Shown here: positions 17,625-27,544 of the stretch, piece after piece
Layout of the letters: each line of letters begins with the position of its first letter
Numbering within the stretch: the stretch's first letter is position 1
Assembly: GCF_000308875.1 (NCBI RefSeq)
Contig: NZ_BAGL01000050.1
Location: forward strand, 62,001-126,000
Length of the DNA: 64,000 bases
Reading direction: 5' to 3'
From: Nocardia transvalensis NBRC 15921
GTDB lineage: Bacteria; Actinomycetota; Actinomycetes; Mycobacteriales; Mycobacteriaceae
Program-made: the position numbers and the translations under genes
The notes under the pieces: model-generated
The model's input: only the letters and a program-made list of their open reading frames with translations
Database searches by the model: none
What the model was told of the DNA's origin: nothing

Positions 17625-18347
17625 GTGCTGCAGGTGTGCCTCAACGGTTCGCGCGCCCGCTCGGAGTGTGCCGGAGTGCCGGTATCCGCGAGCGAGCTGG
17701 CCGCGGCCGCGCGGGCCGCGGTCGACGCCGGGGCGGCGGATATTCATCTGCACCCCAAGGATTCCCGCGGGCGGGACACCCTGACCGCGGCGACCGTCGC
17801 CGAGGCCGTCGACCTGGTGCGCGCCGCGGCGCCCGGCATTCCCGTCGGCGTCACCACCGGCGCGTGGACCGAGCCGGATCCCGCCCGCCGGGCCGAGCTG
17901 ATCCGCACCTGGACCGTGCTGCCCGACCACGCCTCGGTGAACTGGCACGAGCCCGGCGCGGATCTGGTCGCGGCCGCGCTGCTGGATATGGGGATCGGCG
18001 TCGAGGCGGGCGTGTACTCCGGGACCGACGGCGCCGACCGGTTCCGGCGCTCGCCGCACGCGCCCCACGTGCTGCGCGTCCTCGCCGAGATCGTCGACAC
18101 CGATTCGCGGACCGCGCCCGCCGCCGCCCGCGCGTTGCTGGCTCAGCTGGGTCCGGCGCTCCCGGCCCCGGTCCTGCTGCACGGCGAGGACGGCGGGGCG
18201 TGGCCGGTGCTGCGGCTGGCCGGGGAGATGGGACTGGACACCCGCATCGGGCTGGAGGACGTTCTCCACGATCCGGACGGAAAGCCGGTGTCGGACAACG
18301 CCGTCCTGATCCGTGCGGCCCGGGCCATACTCGCCGGTCGCGGCTGA
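17625..18347 (+). CDS. BKACE-type 3-keto-5-aminohexanoate cleavage family protein
   Basis: A 240-residue TIM-barrel protein of the beta-keto acid cleavage enzyme family (PF05853). Members condense a beta-keto acid with acetyl-CoA to give CoA esters and acetoacetate, using a zinc held by a HxH motif. Here the motif is DIHLHPKDSRG, then GVTTGAW, ASVNWHEPGA and GIGVEAGVYS, ending with DNAVLIRAARAIL. At 240 residues it is shorter than typical members (~270-300). Start is GTG at 17625. It converges with the SRPBCC gene with only 3 nt between stops. Exact substrate unknown. Confidence 0.82.
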   Translation: MLQVCLNGSRARSECAGVPVSASELAAAARAAVDAGAADIHLHPKDSRGRDTLTAATVAEAVDLVRAAAPGIPVGVTTGAWTEPDPARRAELIRTWTVLPDHASVNWHEPGADLVAAALLDMGIGVEAGVYSGTDGADRFRRSPHAPHVLRVLAEIVDTDSRTAPAAARALLAQLGPALPAPVLLHGEDGGAWPVLRLAGEMGLDTRIGLEDVLHDPDGKPVSDNAVLIRAARAILAGRG

Positions 18348-18350
18348 CCG

Positions 18351-18839
18351 TCAGTCGTCGAGGGTGTCCAGCACCCTGTGCAGCTTCGGCATGAGGTTGC
18401 GCCAGCCCCGCTCCATGGCGTTGCGCGCCATCTTCTGCCGCCGGTCCTCGATATCGAATCCGGTCTGGGTCAACAGCAGTCGCGTACCGCGGCCCTGCGG
18501 GCGGATAGCCCAGTCGACGATCCAGCGCGCGGGATAGTCGGCGCGCAGATCGACCCAGCTGACCGTCAGCTGCTCGCGGGGCCGGGACGTGAGGACCTCG
18601 CAGGCGACCCCGGCGGCCGGCTCGGACGGTACCGCGAAGATGAAATGCGTTCCGACGGCCGTGTCGAATCCGACCGACCGCATGAGCCACCGCGCGAGGA
18701 GATCGGGTTCGGTCAGCACGCGCCAGACCTGATCCGGCGCGTGTGGGAAGAAGCCGCCGATCTCGACGGCGGCGGGATCGAGTTCCGCATCAGAAGTCAC
18801 CCGTACACCCCCGGGACGATCTTGCCAGGACACCGTCAT
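18351..18839 (-). CDS. SRPBCC (AHSA1-type START-fold) protein
   Basis: A 162-residue helix-grip protein. It has VEIGGFFPHAPDQVWRVLTEPDLLARWL, the usual opening of the AHSA1/polyketide-cyclase-like SRPBCC domain, and closes with GTRLLLTQTGFDIEDRRQ followed by a long C-terminal helix. Members bind hydrophobic ligands or stimulate partner proteins; none is indicated by context. The ATG at 18839 fits the domain start. It is 47 nt downstream of the methyltransferase gene on the same strand. Confidence 0.85.
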   Translation of the reverse strand: MTVSWQDRPGGVRVTSDAELDPAAVEIGGFFPHAPDQVWRVLTEPDLLARWLMRSVGFDTAVGTHFIFAVPSEPAAGVACEVLTSRPREQLTVSWVDLRADYPARWIVDWAIRPQGRGTRLLLTQTGFDIEDRRQKMARNAMERGWRNLMPKLHRVLDTLDD

Positions 18840-18886
18840 TTTATGATCTCCGGCCGAAATGTCCTGTGCGCGCGGCCCGGTACGGG

Positions 18887-19711
18887 CTACGGCTTGCGGG
18901 CCAGCGCGCAGGCGATCAGCTGCTCCCAGACCGTCAGGTCGCGTTCCTCGACGCCGATCTTGTCGACGTCGTCGGCCGGCGGGGCGGGCCGCCACTGCGT
19001 GCAGTAGGTCAGGCCGGGGTCGAGGATCTCGAGGTCGTCGCCGAACAGGGACAGGATCTCGTCGTCGGTGCGCCAGCGGCCGCGGCCGAAGGTCTCCTGC
19101 AGTTTCGCCTCGGCGGCCTGCGTCTGCTCGTTGTATCCGGCGCGGAAGTGCGAGATGTAGACCTCGCTGCCCGACGGCACCCGGTCCACCCACCACCGGA
19201 CCAGTTCGCGCGGATCCTCGTCGTCGTTGAGGTGGTGCAGGATCGCGCTGAATATCATGCCGACCGGCCGCTCGAAGTCGATGAGCCGTTCGACATCGGG
19301 GTGCCGCCGGATCTCCTCCGGCTCGCGCAGATCGGCGTGGATCACGGTGGTGTTGTCGTCGGTCTCCAGCAGCGCCCGGCCGTGTGCCAGCACGATCGGA
19401 TCGTTGTCGATGTAGGCGACCCGGGCGCCGGGCACGTGGACCTGGGCGACCTGATGCACGTTGTCGGCGGTCGGCAGGCCGCTGCCCATATCGATGAACT
19501 GGGTGATGCCGTCGCGGGCGATAGCGCCGACCGCGCGGACGAGGGCCTGCCGGTTGGCGTAGGCGATGGCCACCGAACCGGGCAGATCGCGGATGAAGAA
19601 GTCGCCGATCTTGCGGTCGGCCTCGTAGTTGTCGCGGCCGCCGAGCAGGTAGTCGTAGACGCGGGCGATACTCGGCTGCGATTGGTCTATGCCCGTGATG
19701 TGGCCGGCCAT
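18887..19711 (-). CDS. SAM-dependent methyltransferase, DUF574 (PF04672) family
   Basis: A 274-residue protein of a family almost restricted to actinobacteria. Landmarks are PSIARVYDYLLGGRDNYEADR at the N-terminus, QFIDMGSGLPTADNVHQVAQ as the SAM-binding loop, ARVAYIDNDPIVLAHGRALL, and FSAILHHLNDDEDP. These match DUF574 methyltransferases of unknown substrate, which are often paired with regulators. The ATG at 19711 has GGGGAG 6 nt upstream. It lies 46 nt from the stop of the WYL regulator gene, on the same strand. Confidence 0.9.
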   Translation of the reverse strand: MAGHITGIDQSQPSIARVYDYLLGGRDNYEADRKIGDFFIRDLPGSVAIAYANRQALVRAVGAIARDGITQFIDMGSGLPTADNVHQVAQVHVPGARVAYIDNDPIVLAHGRALLETDDNTTVIHADLREPEEIRRHPDVERLIDFERPVGMIFSAILHHLNDDEDPRELVRWWVDRVPSGSEVYISHFRAGYNEQTQAAEAKLQETFGRGRWRTDDEILSLFGDDLEILDPGLTYCTQWRPAPPADDVDKIGVEERDLTVWEQLIACALARKP

Positions 19712-19757
19712 CTCGATCTCCCCTGTCCGCCGAACGGCTGTCGAGTGCATCGTAGTC

Positions 19758-20708
19758 TCAGCCTGTGGCGGCGCGGCACCGATCACCCAGGGCGCGAACG
19801 GCTTCCACGAGTTCGGGTGGTCCGGTCACGGTGAAGTCGACGTCCAGGGAGCTGATCATCCAGGCCAGCGACCACGGCGTATCGGCGCCCACGTGCAGCA
19901 GGCTGGAGGTGTCGTCGACCGCCTCCAGCACGCCCATGCCCGGCCAGATCCGGTCGGTCAGCGCGGCGGCGGGCCGGTGCAGCACGACGGTCGCCCGCCA
20001 CGACCACGCCTCGTCGGACAGCCGCTGGGACAGGTAGGCGACGACGTCGCCGCCGGGTAGCTCGCGCGGCGTGAAGCGCGGGCCGGTCGGGATCTTCGGG
20101 CGCAGCCGGTCGACCCGGAACGAGCGCCAGTCGTCCCGCCCGACATCCCACGCGACCAGATACCAGTGCCGGCTGAAGTTGACGACGGCGACCGGTTCGG
20201 TCGCGCGAATCGTCTGCCGCCCACCGTGATCGGTGTAGTCGAACCGCAGCCGCTCCCGCCGGTCGCACGCCTCGGACAGGGCGATCAGGACATCGGGGTC
20301 CACCCGCGGCGCGGTGGCCCCCACCCGCACCATCGAGCGTTGCAACGTGGCGAGCCGGTGCCGCAGCCGCGACGGCAGGACCTGCTCGAGTTTCGCCAGG
20401 GACCGCAGCGACGCCTCTTCGATCCCGGCCACGGTGCCGCCCGCGACCGTGCGCAGGCCGACCGCGACGGCGAGCGCCTCCTCGTCGTCGAGCAGCAGCG
20501 GCGGCAGCGCGGATCCGGCGCCCAGCCGGTAGCCGGCGATGCCCTGGGTGGCGTCGACCGGATAGCCGAGATCGCGCAGCCGGTCGATATCGCGCCGCAC
20601 GGTACGGACGGTGACGCGCAACCGGTCGGCGAGTTCGGCGCCCGACCAGTCGCGGTGCTCCTGCAGCAGCGACAGCAGGCGCAGCAGCCGGGCGGAGGTC
20701 TCGGTCAT
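19758..20708 (-). CDS. YafY-type HTH-WYL transcriptional regulator
   Basis: A 316-residue regulator. Residues ~4-60 form a winged helix (HRDWSGAELADRLRVTVRTVRRDIDRLRDLGY). The middle holds a WYL domain (RHWYLVAWDVGRDDWRSFRVDRL), which senses ligands or nucleic acids. A WCX-like C-terminal domain completes it. Genes of this type usually repress a divergent neighbour. Here the divergent neighbour is the epoxide hydrolase 61 nt away, with a dyad between them. The ATG at 20708 was chosen because it starts directly before the helix-turn-helix. Confidence 0.9.
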   Translation of the reverse strand: MTETSARLLRLLSLLQEHRDWSGAELADRLRVTVRTVRRDIDRLRDLGYPVDATQGIAGYRLGAGSALPPLLLDDEEALAVAVGLRTVAGGTVAGIEEASLRSLAKLEQVLPSRLRHRLATLQRSMVRVGATAPRVDPDVLIALSEACDRRERLRFDYTDHGGRQTIRATEPVAVVNFSRHWYLVAWDVGRDDWRSFRVDRLRPKIPTGPRFTPRELPGGDVVAYLSQRLSDEAWSWRATVVLHRPAAALTDRIWPGMGVLEAVDDTSSLLHVGADTPWSLAWMISSLDVDFTVTGPPELVEAVRALGDRCRAATG

Positions 20709-20727
20709 GGTCCCAGCATGCCATTCA

Positions 20728-20750
20728 CTTAGGACCGGATCGTTCCTAAG
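20728..20750. promoter_or_regulatory. Operator-like dyad between WYL regulator and epoxide hydrolase
   Basis: CTTAGGA (20728-20734) and TCCTAAG (20744-20750) are perfect inverted arms 9 nt apart, centred in the 61-nt divergent gap. Dimeric winged-helix regulators bind such sites. It would control both promoters at once; binding by the WYL protein is inferred. Confidence 0.65.
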
Positions 20751-20769
20751 CGGGTCGTAGCGTCGAGCC

Positions 20770-21906
20770 ATGACCACTCCCGAACCTTTCCGGATCGACA
20801 TCCCGCAGCACGACATCGACGATCTGAACGCCCGCCTGGCCGCCACCCGCTGGCCCGCCGAACTGCCCGGCGTCGGGTGGGACTACGGCATCCCGACGAG
20901 TTACGCCCGTGCGCTGGCCGACTACTGGCGCGTCGAATTCGACTGGCGCGCACAGGAATCGGCGCTCAACACCCATCCGCAGTTCGTGACCGAGATCGAC
21001 GGTCGGCGCCTGCACTTCACGCACGTGCGCTCGGGCGAGTCCGGAGCATTGCCGCTGGTGCTGGTGCACGGGTGGCCGTTCGCCGACTTCCGTGACGTGA
21101 TCGGGCCGCTCACCGATCCCGTCGCGCACGGGGCGGACGCGGGCGACGCCTTCGATCTCGTGATTCCCACCCTGCCCGGATTCGGGTTCTCCGGGCCGAC
21201 CGGCGCGCCGGGGGAGGCGGCCACGGAACGGTCCGCCGAGCTGATCGCGGAACTCATGGCGCGGCTGGGCTATCGCCGCTACGGCGCGCAGGGCGGCGAC
21301 GCGGGATCGTTCATCGCGCCGCGGCTGGGAAGCATCGACGGCGAGCACGTCGCGGGTGTGCACCTCAACGACCCCATCACCATCCCGTCCTGGGACGACG
21401 ACGGATCCGGGTACAGCGCCCGCGATCGGGAGAAGCTGGCCGAACTCCAGGACTGGAGCAGCTCGGAGACCTCCGGATACGCGGGCATCCACGCCACCCG
21501 CCCGCAGACGCTGGCGCCGGCGGTGAACGATTCGCCCGCGGGCCTGCTGTCGTGGGTGCTCGATGTCGTGCACACCTACACCGATCCCGCGAAGGATCTG
21601 CCCGACGAGGCCATCGATCGCGACGTGCTGCTCGCCAACCTCGCCATCCTCTGGTTCACGGGCACCATCGGCTCCTCGATGCTGCTGTACAAGGAGTCCC
21701 GCCAGTGGGGTGCGGAACCGGCCCGCTCCGGGGTGCCGACCGGGATCGCGGTATTCCCGGGCAACCGGACGATCCGCGGCATCGCGGAGAAGCAGCACAC
21801 GGTCGCGCACTGGTCGGAATTCGACCGCGGCGGGCACTTCGCCGCGATGGAGGCCCCGGATCTGCTCGTGAAGGATCTGCGCGAATTCTTCCGCACGGTG
21901 CGCTGA
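20770..21906 (+). CDS. Epoxide hydrolase (EHN domain plus alpha/beta hydrolase)
   Basis: A 378-residue enzyme of the microsomal epoxide hydrolase type. Residues ~5-110 are the EHN lid domain ([23 protein letters not shown]). The hydrolase core has the oxyanion HGWP motif at [11 protein letters not shown], the nucleophile D177 in GAQGGDAGS, and a C-terminal His in [14 protein letters not shown]. It opens epoxides to diols through a covalent ester. It is divergent from a WYL regulator that probably controls it. Substrate range not visible. Confidence 0.92.
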   Translation: MTTPEPFRIDIPQHDIDDLNARLAATRWPAELPGVGWDYGIPTSYARALADYWRVEFDWRAQESALNTHPQFVTEIDGRRLHFTHVRSGESGALPLVLVHGWPFADFRDVIGPLTDPVAHGADAGDAFDLVIPTLPGFGFSGPTGAPGEAATERSAELIAELMARLGYRRYGAQGGDAGSFIAPRLGSIDGEHVAGVHLNDPITIPSWDDDGSGYSARDREKLAELQDWSSSETSGYAGIHATRPQTLAPAVNDSPAGLLSWVLDVVHTYTDPAKDLPDEAIDRDVLLANLAILWFTGTIGSSMLLYKESRQWGAEPARSGVPTGIAVFPGNRTIRGIAEKQHTVAHWSEFDRGGHFAAMEAPDLLVKDLREFFRTVR

Positions 21907-21921
21907 GGCCCCTGGGTCGGG

Positions 21922-22069
21922 ATACGCCTCGGCCACAGCCGTGACAACACTCTGCCCCGGGCGGACATACGCTTCGGCCGCAGCCGTCACGACACCCTGC
22001 CCCGGGCGGACGTACGCCTCGGCCGCAGCCGTCACGACACCCTGCCCCAGGCGGATATAAGCCTCGGCC
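21922..22069. repeat. 45-bp direct repeat, 3.3 copies
   Basis: Units start at 21922, 21967 and 22012, with a partial fourth at 22057. Units 2 and 3 differ at only a few positions; unit 1 is more divergent. Each unit carries CGGCC-CAGCCGT and CTGCCCCGGGCGG. The array fills the gap between the epoxide hydrolase stop and the nuo terminator. It has no spacers and no cas genes nearby, so it is a minisatellite-like array. Confidence 0.85.
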
Positions 22070-22092
22070 CCGGGTGATAAGCACCCGGGGCC
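22066..22092. terminator. Strong hairpin downstream of nuoN
   Basis: GGCCCCGGGTG and its exact complement CACCCGGGGCC form an 11-bp stem around the loop ATAAG. It sits 14 nt beyond the nuoN stop and also beyond the epoxide hydrolase on the other strand, so it can serve both convergent transcripts. Confidence 0.8.
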
Positions 22093-22106
22093 GAGGGACT
22101 GACGGC

Positions 22107-23732
22107 TCAGCGCACGAATATCGTTGCGCGCTCGGCCATATCGAGCAGCGGCTGGGGCAGGATGCCCAGCACCAGTGTGGCGGCGGCGGTCACGGCGATC
22201 ACCCCGGTGGTGGCGGGCGGGGTGACGACGCGCGGCGCGTCCTCGGGCGGATCGGTGAAGAACATCAGCACGATGATCCGGATGTAGAAGAAGGCCGCGA
22301 TCGCGCTGGCGATGACACCCACGATCACCAGGACGGTGGCGCCGCCGGTGGCCGCGGCGGAGAACACCGCGAACTTGCTGACGAATCCGCTGGTGAGCGG
22401 GATACCGGCCATCGACAGCAGGAACAGCGCGAAAACCGTTGCCAGCCAGGGGGATTGCCGACCCAGGCCCGCCCAGGACGACAGCGCCGTCGCCTCGTCG
22501 CCGGTGCCGTCGCGCACCAGGGTCACCGCCGCGAACGCGCCGACCGTGGCGATGCCGTAGGCGGCGAGGTAGAACAGCACCGACGAGGTGCCCGAGGTGT
22601 TCGCGGCGACCAGTGCGGTGAGGATGAAACCGGCATGGGCCACCGAGGAATACGCCAGGACGCGTTTCACGTCGGTCTGCGTCACCGCCATGATCGCGCC
22701 GACCACCATGGTCGCGATCGAGACCGCCGCGAGCACCGGGCGCCAGTCGTCGCGCAGCCCCGGCACCGCCACCTGCAGCAGCCGCAGCAGCGCGCCCACG
22801 GCGGCGATCTTGGTCCCGGCGGCCATGAACGCGGTCACCGGAGTCGGCGCGCCCTGGTACACGTCGGGCACCCACGCCTGGAAGGGCACCGCGCCGATCT
22901 TGAACAGCAGGCCGACCGCCAGCATCGCGATACCCAGCACCGCCAGGGTTTTCGAGCCGGAGTCGCGGGCCACCACATCGGCGATGCCCCCGAAACGCAC
23001 TGTACCGGCGTAGCCGTACAGCAACGCCATCCCGTACAGGAAGAACGCCGAGGAGAACGCGCCGAGCAGGAAGTACTTCAGCGCCGCCTCCTGCGACAGC
23101 AGCCGCCGGTGCCGCGCCAGCCCGCACAGCAGATACAGCGGCAGTGACAGCACCTCGAGCGCCACGAACATGGTCAGCAGATCGTTGGAGGCCGGGAACA
23201 GCAGCAGCCCGCCGACGGCGAACAGCGTCAGCGGGAACACCTCGGTGGTGGTGATTCCCGCTCGCGCCGCGGCGATCTCGTCCTGGCTGCCGGGGACGGC
23301 GGCCGCCTGCGGGGTGAACGCGTCGACCGGGATCGTGGCGCCGGCGGCCTGGGCGGCGGCGCGGCTCCAGGTGCCGGGACCCTCGCGCCGCGGGCGGCGC
23401 AGCAGCGGCACGATGCCGCGCTCGGCCATCAACACCAGCCCGAGTATCGCGGCCACCAGGATCGTGCCCTGCAGGAACAGGGCCACATTGTCGACGGCCA
23501 CCGCATCGACGACGGCGGTGGTGCGGGTGCCGGCCAGACCGACGACCGCGCCGAGCGCGATACCGAGCCCGGCGAAGCCGAGCAGCACCTGCAACCAGTA
23601 CCGCCAGGCGCGGGGCGCGAACGCCTCCACGATCACTCCGGCGACGGCGGCGGCGAAGACGACGAGCATCGGTGCGAGGACACCGTATTCGATGGACGGG
23701 GCCGGAACCGTCGCGGCGAGAAGCTGAGTCAT
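22107..23732 (-). CDS. nuoN: NADH-quinone oxidoreductase subunit N
   Basis: A 541-residue proton-pumping antiporter-like subunit of complex I with about 14 membrane helices. Conserved helix segments include NDLLTMFVALEVLSLPLYLLCGL with its key Glu, EAALKYFLLGAFSSAFFLYG, FKIGAVPFQAWVPDVYQGAP with the helix-7 Lys, and LAYSSVAHAGFIL. A hydrophilic loop at residues ~110-150 is longer than in E. coli, as in other actinobacteria. The ATG at 23732 overlaps the nuoM stop (ATGA). It is the last gene of the operon, followed by a strong hairpin. Confidence 0.97.
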   Translation of the reverse strand: MTQLLAATVPAPSIEYGVLAPMLVVFAAAVAGVIVEAFAPRAWRYWLQVLLGFAGLGIALGAVVGLAGTRTTAVVDAVAVDNVALFLQGTILVAAILGLVLMAERGIVPLLRRPRREGPGTWSRAAAQAAGATIPVDAFTPQAAAVPGSQDEIAAARAGITTTEVFPLTLFAVGGLLLFPASNDLLTMFVALEVLSLPLYLLCGLARHRRLLSQEAALKYFLLGAFSSAFFLYGMALLYGYAGTVRFGGIADVVARDSGSKTLAVLGIAMLAVGLLFKIGAVPFQAWVPDVYQGAPTPVTAFMAAGTKIAAVGALLRLLQVAVPGLRDDWRPVLAAVSIATMVVGAIMAVTQTDVKRVLAYSSVAHAGFILTALVAANTSGTSSVLFYLAAYGIATVGAFAAVTLVRDGTGDEATALSSWAGLGRQSPWLATVFALFLLSMAGIPLTSGFVSKFAVFSAAATGGATVLVIVGVIASAIAAFFYIRIIVLMFFTDPPEDAPRVVTPPATTGVIAVTAAATLVLGILPQPLLDMAERATIFVR

Positions 23733-25348
23733 TTGTGGGTCCCTCCGCCCGGGGCGACGGCCGCCTCCTGCTGTGGCACGGTCGGTGCCGGATCGTGTTT
23801 GCCGATGGTGGTCAGCGTGGTGGCCACCGCCGGATTGATGCGGTCGAGCACGGGCTTCGGGTACGCGCCGAGGAACAGCAGCGCCGCGATCAGCGGAACC
23901 ACCACGACCAGTTCGCGCGGCAGCAGATCGTAGAGCCGCTCGTTGTCCTTCTTGACCGGCCCGGTCATCATCCGCTGGTAGAGCCACAGGACATACAGCG
24001 CCGCGAGCACCAGGGCGCTGGTGGCGAAGATCGCCGCCACCGGGTAGCGGGTGAAAGTGCCGACCAGGACCAGGAATTCGCTGACGAACGGTGCGAGTCC
24101 GGGCAGCGAGAGGGTGGCGAGTCCGGCGATGAGGAAGGTGCCGGCCAGCACGGGCGCCACCTTCTGCACGCCGCCGAAGTCGGAGATGAGCCGGCTGCCC
24201 TTGCGCGACACCAGGAATCCCGCGATCAGGAACAGTGCCGCGGTCGAGATGCCGTGGTTGATCATGTACAGCGTGGCCCCGGCGCCGCCCTGGTTGGTCA
24301 TGGCGAAGATGCCGAGGATGATGAACCCGAAGTGCGAGATCGAGGTGTAGGCGATCAGGCGCATCACATCGGTCTGCCCGATGGCCAGCAGTGCCCCGTA
24401 CACGATGCCGATCACCGCGAGGGTGCAGATCAGCGGCGCGTAGGTGGACGAGGCGGACGGGAACAGCAGCAGGCAGTAGCGCAGCATGCCGAAGGTGCCG
24501 ACCTTGTCGACCACCGCCATCATGAGTACCGCGCTGGCCGGGGTGGCGGAGACGGCCGCGCCGGGCAGCCAGGTGTGCAGCGGCCACAGCGGCGCCTTCA
24601 CCGCGAACGCGAACATGAATCCGAGGAAGATCGCGTTCAGCACCGCCGGGCCCGCGCCCAGCTCGCCGGAGTTGGCGGCGGCCATGACGGCCCGGAAGTC
24701 GAAGGTCCCGCCGCCGTCGGCGCCGAGCTTCTCGCGCGCGGTGAGCACGTACAGCCCGATCACCGCCGCCAGCATGATGAGCCCGCCGAACAAGTTGTAC
24801 AGCAGGAATTTCACCGCTGCGCGCGAGCGTTGCTGGCGCAGCGCGACGTCATCGGTGCGCGGCCCGAATCCGCCGATGAGGAAGTACATCGGGATCAGCA
24901 TGACCTCGAAGAACACGTAGAACAGCAGGATGTCCAGCGAGACGAACGAGATCAGCACCATGGACTCGACGACGAGCGTCAGCGCGACGTAGATGTGTGC
25001 CACGCGCCGCCCGGTCCCGACCTCCCGCTCGTCCTTCCAGCCCGCCAGGATCAGCAACGGCACCAGCGCCGCGGTGAGCAGCACCAGCACCAGCGCGATC
25101 CCGTCGACGCCGAGCGTGTAACCCGCCCCGAAAGCCGGTATCCACCTGTGCGATTCGACGAACTGGAACTGCGCGCCCCCCGGTTCGAACCGCACCGCCA
25201 CCACGATCCCGGCGGCCAGCGCGGCCAGCGAGAACACCAGCCCGGTCGAGCGAGCCAGCGTGCGCTGCGTCCCCGGCAGCAGGAGCACCAGTGCCGCACC
25301 GGCCAGGGGCAGCACCCACAGCGTCGTCAGCCACGGAAATGAGTTCAC
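23729..25348 (-). CDS. nuoM: NADH-quinone oxidoreductase subunit M
   Basis: A 539-residue complex I antiporter-like subunit. Recognisable parts are [22 protein letters not shown] with the conserved Glu, [23 protein letters not shown] with the pump Lys, and [20 protein letters not shown]. The start is a GTG at 25348 that overlaps the nuoL stop as GTGA, with GGTGAGG upstream; a long upstream extension of the frame is just nuoL shadow. The C-terminal tail after the last helix is hydrophilic and Pro-rich ([18 protein letters not shown]). Confidence 0.97.
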   Translation of the reverse strand: MNSFPWLTTLWVLPLAGAALVLLLPGTQRTLARSTGLVFSLAALAAGIVVAVRFEPGGAQFQFVESHRWIPAFGAGYTLGVDGIALVLVLLTAALVPLLILAGWKDEREVGTGRRVAHIYVALTLVVESMVLISFVSLDILLFYVFFEVMLIPMYFLIGGFGPRTDDVALRQQRSRAAVKFLLYNLFGGLIMLAAVIGLYVLTAREKLGADGGGTFDFRAVMAAANSGELGAGPAVLNAIFLGFMFAFAVKAPLWPLHTWLPGAAVSATPASAVLMMAVVDKVGTFGMLRYCLLLFPSASSTYAPLICTLAVIGIVYGALLAIGQTDVMRLIAYTSISHFGFIILGIFAMTNQGGAGATLYMINHGISTAALFLIAGFLVSRKGSRLISDFGGVQKVAPVLAGTFLIAGLATLSLPGLAPFVSEFLVLVGTFTRYPVAAIFATSALVLAALYVLWLYQRMMTGPVKKDNERLYDLLPRELVVVVPLIAALLFLGAYPKPVLDRINPAVATTLTTIGKHDPAPTVPQQEAAVAPGGGTHK

Positions 25349-27228
25349 AGGAGCCTCACCGCGAGAAGGGCGGCGACCACCAGGGCCGCGCCGGTGAACA
25401 TGGACAGGGCGTAGGAGCGGACGAAACCGGTTTGCACGCGCCGGATTCGGGCGGACAGGCCGCCGATGAGGGCGGCGGTGGAGTTGACCAGGCCGTCGAT
25501 GCCGCGGGTGTCGACGAACACCAGCGAGCGGGTGACGTGCTGCCCCGGCCGCATGAACGCGGCTTCGTTGAGGGCGTCGCCGTAGAGGTCGCGGCGGGCC
25601 GCGCGGGTGAGCGCCGAACCGGCGGGCGCGGTCTCGGGCACCTTGCGGGCGTATTCGTCGTAGGCGACCCATACGCCGGCCACGACGACGACCAGTGCGA
25701 AGACCGTGATGGCCCAGGCCGGAATCGCGGACTCGCCGTGATGGACGCCGACCACGGGCTCCAGCCAGTTCTGCAGCGAGGACCCGAGCACCAGCAGCCC
25801 GCCCGCGCCGACCGACCCGAGCGCCAGCAGGATCATCGGACCGGTCATCACCGCGGGCGATTCGTGCGGGTGCGCGTCCTCGCGCCAGCGGCGCTCGCCG
25901 AAGAAGGTCATCAGCATCACGCGGGTCATGTAGAACGCGGTGATGCCGGCGCCCGCCAGGGCGGCGATACCGGTGACGATGCCGCCGACGCCGCCGAAGG
26001 CGAAGGCGGACTCGATGATCCGGTCCTTGGAGAAGAATCCGGAGAACGGCGGCACCCCGATGATCGCGAGGTAGCCGAGCCCGAAGGTGACGTAGGTGAT
26101 CGGCATGACCTTGCGCAGTCCGCCGTAGCGGCGCATATCGGTCTCGTCGTTCATGCCGTGCATCACCGAACCGGCGCCGAGGAACAGCCCGGCCTTGAAG
26201 AATCCGTGGGTGAGCAGGTGCATGATGGCGGCGGCGTAGCCGATCGGCCCGAGTCCGGCCGCGAGGATCATGTAGCCGATCTGGCTCATGGTGGAGGCGG
26301 CCAGCGCCTTCTTGATGTCGTCCTTCGCGCAGCCGATGATCGCGCCGAACAGCAGCGTCACCGCGCCGACGGTCATCACGGCGGCCCGCGCGCCGGGCGC
26401 GAGGTCGAAGATCGGACCCGACCGCGCGATCAGGTACACACCGGCGGTGACCATGGTGGCGGCGTGGATGAGCGCCGACACCGGGGTCGGGCCCTCCATC
26501 GCGTCCCCGAGCCAGGACTGCAGCGGCACCTGCGCGGACTTGCCGCACGCGCCGAGCAGCAACAGCAGGCCGATCGCGGTGAGCGTGCCCTCGCCGGCCT
26601 GCGGCGCTCCCGCGAACACCTGGGAGAAGTCGACCGACCCGAAGGTGGCGAACATGACGAACAGCGCGATCGCCAGCCCCATGTCGCCGACCCGGTTCAC
26701 CACGAACGCCTTCTTCGCCGCCGTTGCGGCGGAAGGCTTCTCGTGCCAGAAACCGATCAGCAGGTAGGACGCCAGGCCGACGCCCTCCCAGCCCAGGTAC
26801 AGCACCAGGTAGTTGTCGGCGAGGACCAGCACCAGCATCGCGGCCAGGAACAGATTCAGGTAGGCGAAGAACCTGCGGCGGCCGGGATCGTGGCTCATGT
26901 AGCCGACCGAGTAGAGGTGGATCAGCGATCCGACCCCGGTGATCAGCAGGACGAAACACATCGACAGCTGATCGAGGCGCAGCGCGAAGTCGGCCTGCAG
27001 CCCGGCCACCGGCACCCAGCTGAAGAAGCTGTGCGCGACGGGCCGCGCGTCGGCGCCGCGGCCGAGCATGTCGACGAACGCCCAGCCCGCCACGGCGAAC
27101 GAGGCCAGTGCCAGCGCGGTGCCCAGCCAATGCCCCCAGGCATCGCTGACCTTCCCGAGCAGCAACAGGATCACGGCGCCGGCCAAGGGGAGGGCCGGCA
27201 GCATCCAGAGCGTCAACGTGGTACCCAC
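25345..27228 (-). CDS. nuoL: NADH-quinone oxidoreductase subunit L
   Basis: A 627-residue distal antiporter-like subunit of complex I, with about 16 membrane helices including the C-terminal lateral helix region. Landmarks are [60 protein letters not shown] and [21 protein letters not shown]. The start is a GTG at 27228, immediately beside the nuoK stop with a 1-nt gap. Overlaps nuoM by 4 nt. Confidence 0.97.
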   Translation of the reverse strand: MGTTLTLWMLPALPLAGAVILLLLGKVSDAWGHWLGTALALASFAVAGWAFVDMLGRGADARPVAHSFFSWVPVAGLQADFALRLDQLSMCFVLLITGVGSLIHLYSVGYMSHDPGRRRFFAYLNLFLAAMLVLVLADNYLVLYLGWEGVGLASYLLIGFWHEKPSAATAAKKAFVVNRVGDMGLAIALFVMFATFGSVDFSQVFAGAPQAGEGTLTAIGLLLLLGACGKSAQVPLQSWLGDAMEGPTPVSALIHAATMVTAGVYLIARSGPIFDLAPGARAAVMTVGAVTLLFGAIIGCAKDDIKKALAASTMSQIGYMILAAGLGPIGYAAAIMHLLTHGFFKAGLFLGAGSVMHGMNDETDMRRYGGLRKVMPITYVTFGLGYLAIIGVPPFSGFFSKDRIIESAFAFGGVGGIVTGIAALAGAGITAFYMTRVMLMTFFGERRWREDAHPHESPAVMTGPMILLALGSVGAGGLLVLGSSLQNWLEPVVGVHHGESAIPAWAITVFALVVVVAGVWVAYDEYARKVPETAPAGSALTRAARRDLYGDALNEAAFMRPGQHVTRSLVFVDTRGIDGLVNSTAALIGGLSARIRRVQTGFVRSYALSMFTGAALVVAALLAVRLL

Positions 27229-27229
27229 G

Positions 27230-27529
27230 TCAGTACTTCAGGAGGTTGGCGTCGTCGACCGAGGTCGAGCGACGGGCGCGGAAGATGGTCATGATGATGG
27301 CCAGGCCGACGACGACCTCGGCCGCCGCGACCACCATCGTGAAGAACGCGTACACCTGGCCGTCCAGATTCGCGCGCTCCCGTGCGAAGGTGACGAAGGC
27401 CAGGTTGACCGCGTTCAGCATCAGTTCGATGCACATGAACACCACGATCGCGTTGCGCCGTACCAGCACACCGGCCGCGCCGATGGTGAACAGCAACGCG
27501 GACAGATACAGGTAGTTGTCCGGATTCAC
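27230..27529 (-). CDS. nuoK: NADH-quinone oxidoreductase subunit K
   Basis: A 99-residue three-helix subunit homologous to MrpC. It shows [20 protein letters not shown], with the conserved membrane Glu of helix 2, and [20 protein letters not shown], with the Glu of helix 3; both are part of the proton path. GTG start at 27529. It follows nuoJ after 15 nt. Confidence 0.97.
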   Translation of the reverse strand: MNPDNYLYLSALLFTIGAAGVLVRRNAIVVFMCIELMLNAVNLAFVTFARERANLDGQVYAFFTMVVAAAEVVVGLAIIMTIFRARRSTSVDDANLLKY

Positions 27530-27544
27530 CGCAGAGCCTCTCTC

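Noticed and set aside
21922..22069. Possible CRISPR array
   Set aside because: Repeats are directly adjacent with no unique spacers, and no cas genes are present.
20746..23127. Long minus-strand frame over the 45-bp repeats, epoxide hydrolase and nuoN, reading EAYVRPGQGVV repeats
   Set aside because: The 45-bp unit keeps any frame open; the rest overlaps two certain genes. No start signal or function.
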